8,154 nt of DNA, taken from NCBI GenBank assembly GCA_905372875.1, contig CAJPQU010000090.1, positions 1 through 8,154 of the forward strand, written 5' to 3'. A model generated the notes under the pieces. It did not search any database. It saw only the letters and a list, made by a program, of their open reading frames with translations, and was not told where the DNA came from. A program made the position numbers and the translations under genes. Shown here piece after piece: positions 1 through 5,545 of the stretch (its first letter is position 1; every line of letters starts with the position of its first letter). This DNA is from an uncultured Schwartzia sp. (GTDB lineage Bacteria > Bacillota > Negativicutes > Selenomonadales > Selenomonadaceae).

Positions 1-1
1 C

Positions 2-1882
2 AATAACAACCGCGGCGGGCGGCGCAACCGCAAAAATCGAAACCAGGTTCCGGTGCAGCCCAAGGTGGAGATCGCCCGGCCAAAGAATATCAAGATTGGT
101 GAGTCCATTGCTGTTAAAGATCTGGCCAGCAAGATGAGCTATACAGCGGCCGAAGTCGTGAAAAAGTTGTTCCTGATGGGGGTTATGGCTACCATCAATC
201 AGGAAATCGATTATGATACGGCGGCCCTGGTAGCTGGTGAGTTCGGTGTTACGGCGGAAGCGCTGCCACCGGAGGTCGATCCTACGGAGATCCCGGAAGT
301 TCAGGATGATCCTAAAATGCTGACGCTTCGCCCGCCGGTGGTTACGGTCATGGGGCACGTGGACCACGGAAAGACGTCTCTCTTGGATGCTATTCGAAAA
401 AGCTCGGTATCGGCCCATGAAGCGGGTGGGATCACGCAGCGCATCGGCGCTTATCAGGTAAATTGTAAGGGAAAGAAGATCGTATTCCTTGATACGCCGG
501 GACATGAGGCCTTTACGGCCATGCGGGCCCGCGGCGCACAGGTAACGGATATTGCCGTTTTGGTGGTAGCGGCGGACGACGGCGTCATGCCCCAGACGAT
601 AGAGGCCATTCATCATGCGCAGGCGGCCAAGGTGCCCATCATCGTGGCCATTAATAAGATTGATAAGCCCGGCGCCAATCCGGAGCGCGTGAAAAAAGAG
701 CTGATGGAACAGGAATTGGTGCCCGAAGAGTGGGGCGGCGAGACCATCATGGTACCGGTTTCGGCGAAAAAGGAGACGGGGATCGATGACCTTTTGGAAA
801 TGATCCTCTTAGTGGCTGAGGTGCAGGAACTCAAGGCCAATCCGAACCGAGAGGCTCGGGGCGTCATCATCGAGGCGCAGCTTGATAAGGGCCGCGGTCC
901 GGTGGCTACGGTACTGGTGCAGAGCGGTACGCTGCGCGTCGGTGATTCCATCGTGGCCGGAACGACTTTTGGTAAAGTGCGTGCCATGATCAATGATCGG
1001 GGCGAGACCGTCCGCAAAGCTCCGCCTTCCATGCCGGTGGAAGTGTTGGGGCTTTCGGACGTGCCCGAGGCGGGAGATCAGCTGGCCGCCTTGGATGAGA
1101 AGCTGGCGCGCTCCATCGCGGAGAAACGGATCGAAAAGCACCGCAGCGAACTCATTAAATCGAAGAAGGTATCTCTCGATGATCTCTTCCAGCAGATTCA
1201 AGAAGGTAATATCAAGGATCTCAACATCGTCATCAAGGCTGATGTACATGGCTCGGTGGAGGCTTTGACCGGCTCTCTCTTAGCGCTCAATAAGAATGAT
1301 GAGGTGCGGGTCAGTATCGTTCATTCTGGTGTAGGCGCGGTCAACGAGTCGGACATCATGCTGGCTTCTGCTGCCAACGCCATCATCATCGCCTTCAACG
1401 TGCGCCCCGACGCTAACGCTCGCCGGGTAGCAGAAGCGGAGAACGTTGATATCCGCACCTATCAGGTCATCTACGATGCGCTCAACGACGTGAAAGCTGC
1501 CATGTCCGGCATGTTGGCGCCGAAATTCAAGGAAGTCATTCAGGGAAAGGTGGAGATTCGACAGGTCCTGAAATTTGCGAAGATGTTGGTGGCTGGTTCC
1601 TACGTTTTGGAAGGCAAAGTGATGAATAATTCCAAGATCCGCCTCCTGAGGGACAACGTGGTGATATTGGACGGGGAGATTGATTCCCTGCGCCGGTTTA
1701 AGGATGACGTGAAGGAAGTAGCGGCGGGCTACGAGTGCGGCCTCACCATCAAAGATTTCCGCGATTTCAAAGAAGGGGATATCTTAGAGGTTTACAGCAT
1801 GGAGGAGGTTTCGACGTCCATTGCCGAGGCCAACGCTCGGGCGGCGGAACGCCACGAGAAATCGGCGGAAGGTGACGATTGA
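2..1882 (+). CDS. infB: Translation initiation factor IF-2, 5' end missing
   Basis: IF-2 is the GTPase that places fMet-tRNA on the 30S subunit and promotes 50S joining. The reading frame is open from base 2 to the window edge. It begins in an Asn/Arg/Gly-rich basic linker, so the true start lies upstream; IF-2 of this group is usually 700-900 residues and 626 are seen here. Numbering from the in-frame GTG at 53, an IF2_N module spans about residues 15-65 (IGESIAVKDLASKM...). The G domain follows with G1 GHVDHGKT 101-108, G3 DTPGHEAF 147-154 (containing the catalytic His), G4 NKID 201-204 and G5 SAKK 237-240. After it come domain II, domain III (NIVIKADVHGSVEAL) and the C-terminal tRNA-binding domain ending near GYECGLTIKDF. 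All GTPase motifs are intact. The usual GCYV of the last domain reads GSYV here. The GTG at 53 is only an internal codon, not the likely start. Next gene rbfA follows after 15 bases. Confidence 0.97.
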   Translation, partial: NNNRGGRRNRKNRNQVPVQPKVEIARPKNIKIGESIAVKDLASKMSYTAAEVVKKLFLMGVMATINQEIDYDTAALVAGEFGVTAEALPPEVDPTEIPEVQDDPKMLTLRPPVVTVMGHVDHGKTSLLDAIRKSSVSAHEAGGITQRIGAYQVNCKGKKIVFLDTPGHEAFTAMRARGAQVTDIAVLVVAADDGVMPQTIEAIHHAQAAKVPIIVAINKIDKPGANPERVKKELMEQELVPEEWGGETIMVPVSAKKETGIDDLLEMILLVAEVQELKANPNREARGVIIEAQLDKGRGPVATVLVQSGTLRVGDSIVAGTTFGKVRAMINDRGETVRKAPPSMPVEVLGLSDVPEAGDQLAALDEKLARSIAEKRIEKHRSELIKSKKVSLDDLFQQIQEGNIKDLNIVIKADVHGSVEALTGSLLALNKNDEVRVSIVHSGVGAVNESDIMLASAANAIIIAFNVRPDANARRVAEAENVDIRTYQVIYDALNDVKAAMSGMLAPKFKEVIQGKVEIRQVLKFAKMLVAGSYVLEGKVMNNSKIRLLRDNVVILDGEIDSLRRFKDDVKEVAAGYECGLTIKDFRDFKEGDILEVYSMEEVSTSIAEANARAAERHEKSAEGDD

Positions 1883-1883
1883 G

Positions 1884-1889
1884 AAGGGA
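1884..1889 (+). promoter_or_regulatory. Ribosome binding site of rbfA
   Basis: AAGGGA lies 8 bases before the ATG at 1898, but only 2 bases before the alternative in-frame TTG at 1892. This spacing decides in favour of the ATG start. Confidence 0.65.
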
Positions 1890-1897
1890 AGTTGACC

Positions 1898-2257
1898 ATG
1901 GGACAGCTGCGCATGGAAAAAGTGCAGGAGCTGATGAAACAGGAGATCAGCAAGATCATCTTGCAGGATCTTAAAGATCCGCGCATCGGATTTGTAACGG
2001 TGACGGCAGTAGACGTTTCCCGTGATCTTCGCAATGCCAGAGTTTACGTCAGCTTGATGGGCAGCGAACAGCAGATCGCCGATTGCTGGCGGGGCCTGCA
2101 AAGTTCACTGGGCTTTTTGCGGCGGGAAGTGGGGCATCGCGTTCGCCTTCGTTATACGCCGGAGCTGACGTTGGAACTTGATCAGTCGGTGGATTACAGC
2201 GTCCATATTCAGGCACTTTTACAGAAGATCCAGAAAGATGAGGAAAATAAAACATGA
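1898..2257 (+). CDS. rbfA: 30S ribosome-binding factor RbfA
   Basis: RbfA is a small cytoplasmic KH-like protein that binds immature 30S subunits and helps 16S rRNA 5'-end maturation and cold adaptation. The 119-residue product matches the family length (about 115-130) and has the hallmark block DPRIGFVTVT at 27-36, followed by VDVSRDLRNARVYVS and, further on, the family stretch GFLRREVGHRVRLRYTPEL. The start is taken as ATG 1898 because AAGGGA is 8 bases upstream; the in-frame TTG at 1892 would leave only 2 bases. It lies between infB and nrnA, as in most Firmicutes. Its stop overlaps the nrnA start as ATGA, suggesting translational coupling. Identification is firm and no oddity was seen. 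Confidence 0.95.
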   Translation: MGQLRMEKVQELMKQEISKIILQDLKDPRIGFVTVTAVDVSRDLRNARVYVSLMGSEQQIADCWRGLQSSLGFLRREVGHRVRLRYTPELTLELDQSVDYSVHIQALLQKIQKDEENKT

Positions 2258-3201
2258 AGATCACCATGGAAGAAGTGACGACATATCTTACGCAGGGACA
2301 GCGCTTTCTGATCACGGCACACGTGAATCCCGATGGAGATGCCATTGGATCGTCACTGGGGCTGCAGGCGTATCTGCGGCGTCAGGGAAAGACGGCGGAG
2401 GTCTTCATCGATGATGATCTGCCGCGAAACCTTTCTTTCATGCCGGGATTTTCCGGTATTCGTCGCCCCGACGGAGCAGATTGGAAGCCCGATTTTTTGG
2501 TTGTCTTAGACACAGATACCAATCGGATCGGTGAGGTGCCGAAGTGCGCCCCGGGGGCAAAAATTCTTAACATTGATCATCATATTTCTAACGATGGAAA
2601 AGCTGATTATCTTTACTTGGCGAAGCGGTCAGCGACAGCGGAAATGCTTTTTGAGATATTGGAGTCCTCAGGTGTGGATTTCCCGCTGGAAGTGGCGATT
2701 CCCCTCTATGTGGGGATAGCGACAGATACGGGATTCTTTCGCTATTCCAATACGACACCGCTGACTATGCGCGTCGGCGGACGGCTCTTGGAAGTGGGGA
2801 TACGTCCCAGTGACATTTCAGAGCTGCTGGAGTTAAAGCCTTTAACAGTGGTCAAAGGACAAGCGGCGGCCCTTGATACGTTGGAACTTTTTGCCAACGG
2901 CCGAGTGGCGGGGCTCTTTTTAGAAAAAACCTTTGTCGATCAGATGGAATCCACGGACAGCTTCATTGATCTCATCCGGGTCATTGAAGGCGTGGAGATT
3001 GCCGTTCTCATTAAGGCGGTAGAGGAGCGACGCTGCCGGGTGAGCATCCGTTCCAAGGGCATCAACGTCAGCGATATTGCGGTGCGTTTCGGTGGCGGTG
3101 GGCATATCCGTGCCGCGGGTTGCACCCTTAATATGACACTGGCGGAGGCGAAGGCCGCTCTCGTCCCGGTGCTGTCGGAAGCGGTGGCGAAAGAACCGTG
3201 A
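2254..3201 (+). CDS. nrnA: DHH/DHHA1 phosphoesterase, NrnA-type oligoribonuclease and pAp phosphatase
   Basis: The product is a cytoplasmic Mn-dependent phosphoesterase of the RecJ-like DHH superfamily. NrnA proteins degrade 2-5 nt nano-RNAs and dephosphorylate pAp to AMP, replacing Orn and CysQ in Firmicutes. The 315 residues match the family length of about 310-325. Metal-binding motifs are visible in order: HVNPDGDAIGS 23-33, LDTDT 85-89, DHH 108-110 and GIATDTGFFRY 154-164. The DHHA1 substrate-binding motif GGGGHIRAAG is at 280-289. ATG 2254 has AGGA 9 bases upstream (2241-2244) and overlaps the rbfA stop by 4 bases; its own stop overlaps the truB GTG by 4 bases. The position between rbfA and truB is the classic place for this gene. 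The exact substrate preference (nano-RNA, pAp or cyclic dinucleotide products) is inferred from family membership only. Confidence 0.92.
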   Translation: MKITMEEVTTYLTQGQRFLITAHVNPDGDAIGSSLGLQAYLRRQGKTAEVFIDDDLPRNLSFMPGFSGIRRPDGADWKPDFLVVLDTDTNRIGEVPKCAPGAKILNIDHHISNDGKADYLYLAKRSATAEMLFEILESSGVDFPLEVAIPLYVGIATDTGFFRYSNTTPLTMRVGGRLLEVGIRPSDISELLELKPLTVVKGQAAALDTLELFANGRVAGLFLEKTFVDQMESTDSFIDLIRVIEGVEIAVLIKAVEERRCRVSIRSKGINVSDIAVRFGGGGHIRAAGCTLNMTLAEAKAALVPVLSEAVAKEP

Positions 3202-4094
3202 GGGACGGTTTCCTCAATATATTAAAACCGCCGGGGATGACCTCGCATGATGTGGTGCGCTTCGTGCGTCGAACCGTGGGAGTGAAGAAGACCGGTCATG
3301 CAGGGACGCTGGATCCCGGTGCGGCAGGGGTCCTTCCCGTGGCGGTGGGGCGAGCGACGCGCCTCTTGGAATATCTGCATGTGGTGGATAAATCCTACCG
3401 GGCAGAGCTGCGCTTTGGTGTGGCGACGGACAGCGGCGACGATTTAGGGGAGATCGTGGCGTCACGAAAGGATTTTGCTATGCCGGATGATGCGGCGCTG
3501 GCGGCGGCTATTCAAAGCCTGACGGGACGGATACGGCAGAAGCCGCCTATTTATTCGGCGGTGAAGATTGACGGCCGTCGGGCCTGTGATTTGGCACGGG
3601 CAAAAATTCCTGTCACTTTGCCGGCGCGGGAGGTCGAAATCTACCGCTGGGAAGTCTTAAATCAGGAAGATGATACTCTTCTTTTTGATGTGGATTGCTC
3701 CAAGGGGACATACATTCGGTCTCTCTGCCGTGATTTAGGGGCTGCGTTGAGCATTCCAGCGATGATGTCCTTTTTGGTGCGTCGGCGGGTGGGGGCGTTT
3801 CGCCTCGAAGCCGCTCATACCTTGGAAGAATTGCAAATATTGGGGGAAGCGGCGGTAGAATCGCCGGAGCTTTACCTCGGTCATTTGCCCCGCTACACGT
3901 TACCGGCGGCGCGAGTTGTTTCTTTTACCCGTGGACTTTCCACCCAAGATGACCGTTACGACGGATCGGCGGGCCCGCTGGCCGTTTATGGGCCGGAGAG
4001 GTTCTTGGGGGTCGGGCATTATGAGGCGGAGCGTGCTTCGATTGTACCGGATAAAGTGTATCGGCTTCCGGATGGAAGGAATGGATGGTTTTAG
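3198..4094 (+). CDS. truB: tRNA pseudouridine(55) synthase TruB
   Basis: TruB isomerises U55 in the T-loop of tRNAs to pseudouridine and also acts as a tRNA-folding chaperone. The 298-residue product has KPPGMTSHD at 10-18, the catalytic block KTGHAGTLDPGAAGVL at 31-46 with nucleophile Asp39, PPIYSAVK at 116-123 and SKGTYIRSL at 168-176. The last 70 or so residues form the poorly conserved TruB C-terminal (PUA-like) part. The start is GTG 3198, inside the nrnA stop (GTGA). No strong Shine-Dalgarno sequence is seen, so re-initiation by ribosomes finishing nrnA is likely. A later in-frame ATG (about 3237) would cut into the conserved N-terminal motif, so GTG is preferred. Its TAG stop is separated by 1 base from the chosen ribF start. 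All expected catalytic residues are present. Confidence 0.96.
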   Translation: MRDGFLNILKPPGMTSHDVVRFVRRTVGVKKTGHAGTLDPGAAGVLPVAVGRATRLLEYLHVVDKSYRAELRFGVATDSGDDLGEIVASRKDFAMPDDAALAAAIQSLTGRIRQKPPIYSAVKIDGRRACDLARAKIPVTLPAREVEIYRWEVLNQEDDTLLFDVDCSKGTYIRSLCRDLGAALSIPAMMSFLVRRRVGAFRLEAAHTLEELQILGEAAVESPELYLGHLPRYTLPAARVVSFTRGLSTQDDRYDGSAGPLAVYGPERFLGVGHYEAERASIVPDKVYRLPDGRNGWF

Positions 4095-4095
4095 A

Positions 4096-5022
4096 ATGCA
4101 TGTATGGGAAACCCTTGAAGAATTGCCGAAAGATTGGCGGCATGGGGCTATCGCCTTAGGGATGTTCGACGGACTTCATCTGGGGCATCAGCGAGTGATT
4201 CGACGGGCGGTGACGCTGGCGGCGGCGCAGGGAATTCCAGCGTTGGCGCTGACCTTTCGCAATCATCCGCTGTCGGTGATCGCGCCGAAGCGGTCACCGC
4301 TTTATATTGAGGGGCCGGAAGAGCGGCGGGAAATCATGGAACGTTTAGGGGTGGAGGGGCTGGTGGAGCTTTCCTTTACCGCCGATATCGCGCGCCTGAC
4401 GGCTTTATCTTTTTTGACATGGTTGACAGAGAAAGCGGCTCCCGCTGTTCTGGTGGTGGGAAGTAATTACTCTTTCGGTGACGGAGGACGGGGAGATGGC
4501 GCATATCTACAGGCACAGGAGGACCGCTTCGGGTATCGGACGGAAGTCTGCCCTTTGGTGACCGTTGACGGGGAGACCGTGTCCAGCACGAAAATCCGCG
4601 ATTTGCTGCGACAGGGGGCGTTGGCGAAGGTGAATCGCTTTTTGGGGCGTCCCTTTACCGTCAGCGGTGTGGTTCGGCATGGCGATGCCCGAGGGAGAAA
4701 CTTGGGGTTTCCCACGGCCAATTTAGCGCTTTCTCCCGAGAGGGCCATGCTGGCAAACGGTGCTTACGCGGTGCGGGTACGATTTGGCGGACGGGATCGC
4801 TTTGGTATCGCCAGTATAGGCCGGCATCCGACCTTCGGCGGCGAGGAGCGGCGGTTGGAGATCCATCTCTTAGATTTTGCCGGTGATCTTTACGAAACCC
4901 GAATGACAGTGGAGTTTATTGCCCGCTTGCGGGAAGAGAAAACTTTCCCCTCGGCGCAGGCGCTTCAGCGGCAGCTTTGTGCTGATGAGGCGGCAGCACG
5001 GAAAATCTTTCATTTACAATGA
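4096..5022 (+). CDS. ribF: Bifunctional riboflavin kinase / FMN adenylyltransferase
   Basis: RibF phosphorylates riboflavin to FMN and then adenylylates it to FAD in the cytoplasm. The N-terminal adenylyltransferase domain (about 1-185) has GMFDGLHLGH at 22-31, with the HxGH nucleotidyltransferase signature, and SSTKIR at 163-168. The C-terminal riboflavin kinase domain carries GFPTAN at 204-209, with the conserved Thr207, then ANGAYAVRV and IASIGRHPTFGG. With ATG 4096 the product is 308 residues, typical of the family. In-frame ATGs at 4072 and 4081 and a longer reading frame reaching back to 3916 would overlap truB. ATG 4096 is preferred for family-like N-terminal length and because it follows the truB stop directly, although its ribosome site (GGATGG at 4083-4088) is weak. 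The end of the gene contains the promoter of rpsO. Confidence 0.95.
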   Translation: MHVWETLEELPKDWRHGAIALGMFDGLHLGHQRVIRRAVTLAAAQGIPALALTFRNHPLSVIAPKRSPLYIEGPEERREIMERLGVEGLVELSFTADIARLTALSFLTWLTEKAAPAVLVVGSNYSFGDGGRGDGAYLQAQEDRFGYRTEVCPLVTVDGETVSSTKIRDLLRQGALAKVNRFLGRPFTVSGVVRHGDARGRNLGFPTANLALSPERAMLANGAYAVRVRFGGRDRFGIASIGRHPTFGGEERRLEIHLLDFAGDLYETRMTVEFIARLREEKTFPSAQALQRQLCADEAAARKIFHLQ

Positions 5023-5041
5023 AAGGGTTCCGTGCTATAAT
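5013..5041 (+). promoter_or_regulatory. Sigma-A promoter of rpsO
   Basis: The -35 box TTTACA (5013-5018; five of six consensus bases) is separated by exactly 17 bases from a perfect -10 box TATAAT (5036-5041), which is preceded by TGC and so is an extended -10. The -35 box covers the last codons of ribF and the spacer begins at its stop. Transcription should begin near 5048. This gives rpsO its own start in addition to any read-through from the upstream operon. Confidence 0.85.
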
Positions 5042-5047
5042 ATATCC

Positions 5048-5143
5048 TGTGCCGCAGGCACGATCCGCCGCGAAGACAGCGAAGCACTCCGACGCTGCCT
5101 TGGCGACTGGGAGATTTTATCGTAACATATAGGAGGAGAAAAA
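5048..5143 (+). promoter_or_regulatory. Structured rpsO leader, candidate S15 autoregulatory RNA
   Basis: The predicted 5' untranslated region of about 95 nt contains several possible stems. GTGCC-GCA-GGCAC (5049-5061) would sit at the very 5' end of the transcript. CAGCG/CGCTG (5077-5081 with 5093-5097) has an 11-base loop and may be closed outside by CGCC/GGCG (5066-5069 with 5102-5105). Loop bases CTCC (5087-5090) can pair with GGAG at 5110-5113, or alternatively with the GGAG of the ribosome binding site. S15 is known to repress its own mRNA through differing leader structures in several bacterial groups. That this leader does so is inferred from position and fold only. None of the stems is followed by a T-run, so termination control is unlikely and translational control more plausible. 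Confidence 0.5.
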
Positions 5144-5150
5144 ATGTTAT
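5122..5150 (+). promoter_or_regulatory. Hairpin pairing the rpsO start codon
   Basis: GTAACAT (5122-5128) can pair with ATGTTAT (5144-5150) as six Watson-Crick pairs and one G-U pair, burying the ATG. The 15-base loop holds the full AGGAGGAG ribosome binding site (5131-5138). The stem is AU-rich and therefore weak alone, but could be a switch stabilised by a bound protein. Confidence 0.45.
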
Positions 5151-5410
5151 CACAGGAAGAAAAGACAGCGCTCATCAAACAGTATGCCGTACACGAAGGG
5201 GACACGGGATCGCCCGAAGTTCAGATCGCAGTTCTCACCTCGCGTATCGCTTATCTGACGGAACACCTCAAAGATCACAAAAAGGATCATCACTCACGGC
5301 GCGGCCTCTTGAAGATGGTCGGACATCGCCGCCGGCTCTTGAGCTACCTTTACAACAAGGATATCGAGCGTTATCGTTCCATCATCGCTAAACTGGATCT
5401 GCGCAAGTAA
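5144..5410 (+). CDS. rpsO: 30S ribosomal protein S15
   Basis: S15 is a primary 16S rRNA-binding protein that organises the central domain of the 30S subunit at the three-helix junction of helices 20-22 and contributes to an intersubunit bridge. The 88-residue product is the standard size and shows the family signatures DTGSPEVQIA and HKKDHHSRRGLLKMVGHRRRLLSYL, followed by the C-terminal helix ending LDLRK. ATG 5144 is preceded by a strong AGGAGGAG at 5131-5138, 5 bases away. It has its own promoter within ribF and a terminator 12 bases after its stop, so it can be a monocistronic unit as well as the tail of the infB-ribF operon. Confidence 0.98.
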   Translation: MLSQEEKTALIKQYAVHEGDTGSPEVQIAVLTSRIAYLTEHLKDHKKDHHSRRGLLKMVGHRRRLLSYLYNKDIERYRSIIAKLDLRK

Positions 5411-5422
5411 TGAATTACACGG

Positions 5423-5449
5423 AGCGGGGAGATTCTCCCCGCTTTTTTT
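5423..5449 (+). terminator. Intrinsic terminator after rpsO
   Basis: AGCGGGGAG (5423-5431) pairs with CTCCCCGCT (5435-5443) as a perfect 9-bp GC-rich stem with a 3-base loop, followed by a run of seven T (5443-5449). It is a textbook Rho-independent terminator lying between rpsO and pnp. Confidence 0.93.
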
Positions 5450-5464
5450 GTGCCACGAAATCTT

Positions 5465-5494
5465 TGGACAAAAAAGGGTTTTGCGCGTTTTAGT
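5465..5494 (+). promoter_or_regulatory. Weak candidate promoter of pnp
   Basis: TGGACA (5465-5470; five of six -35 bases) is followed after 18 bases by TTTAGT (5489-5494; four of six -10 bases). The match is modest. It is suggested mainly because the strong terminator just upstream means pnp should need its own start or substantial read-through. The rest of 5450-5545 shows no clear structure. Confidence 0.25.
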
Positions 5495-5532
5495 CGAATA
5501 AAAAGTAAGACTCAAGAAAAGAAGATCGATGT

Positions 5533-5538
5533 AGGAGG
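5533..5538 (+). promoter_or_regulatory. Ribosome binding site of pnp
   Basis: AGGAGG lies 7 bases before ATG 5546 and fixes that codon as the pnp start. The longer in-frame option, GTG 5450, begins right at the end of the rpsO terminator. Confidence 0.85.
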
Positions 5539-5545
5539 AAATGAG

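Noticed and set aside
53..55. GTG at 53 as the start of infB
   Set aside because: The frame is open upstream to the window edge with typical IF-2 linker composition (Asn/Arg/Gly rich), and IF-2 is normally longer. An internal initiation site like those of E. coli IF2 forms is possible, but no good ribosome site is seen.
809..1249. Antisense open frame inside infB
   Set aside because: Shadow of a well-conserved coding region; no ribosome site or family resemblance.
3916..4095. N-terminal extension of ribF overlapping truB
   Set aside because: It would add 60 residues with no family similarity and overlap truB by about 180 bases; the 308-residue form starting at 4096 fits the family.
5049..5061. 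Terminator after ribF
   Set aside because: The stem GTGCC/GGCAC has no T-run after it, and it lies just downstream of a near-consensus promoter, so it is better seen as the 5' hairpin of the rpsO leader.
5450..5545. GTG 5450 as the pnp start
   Set aside because: It begins at the base after the T-run of the rpsO terminator, has no ribosome site, and adds 32 residues absent from the family. AGGAGG before ATG 5546 is decisive.
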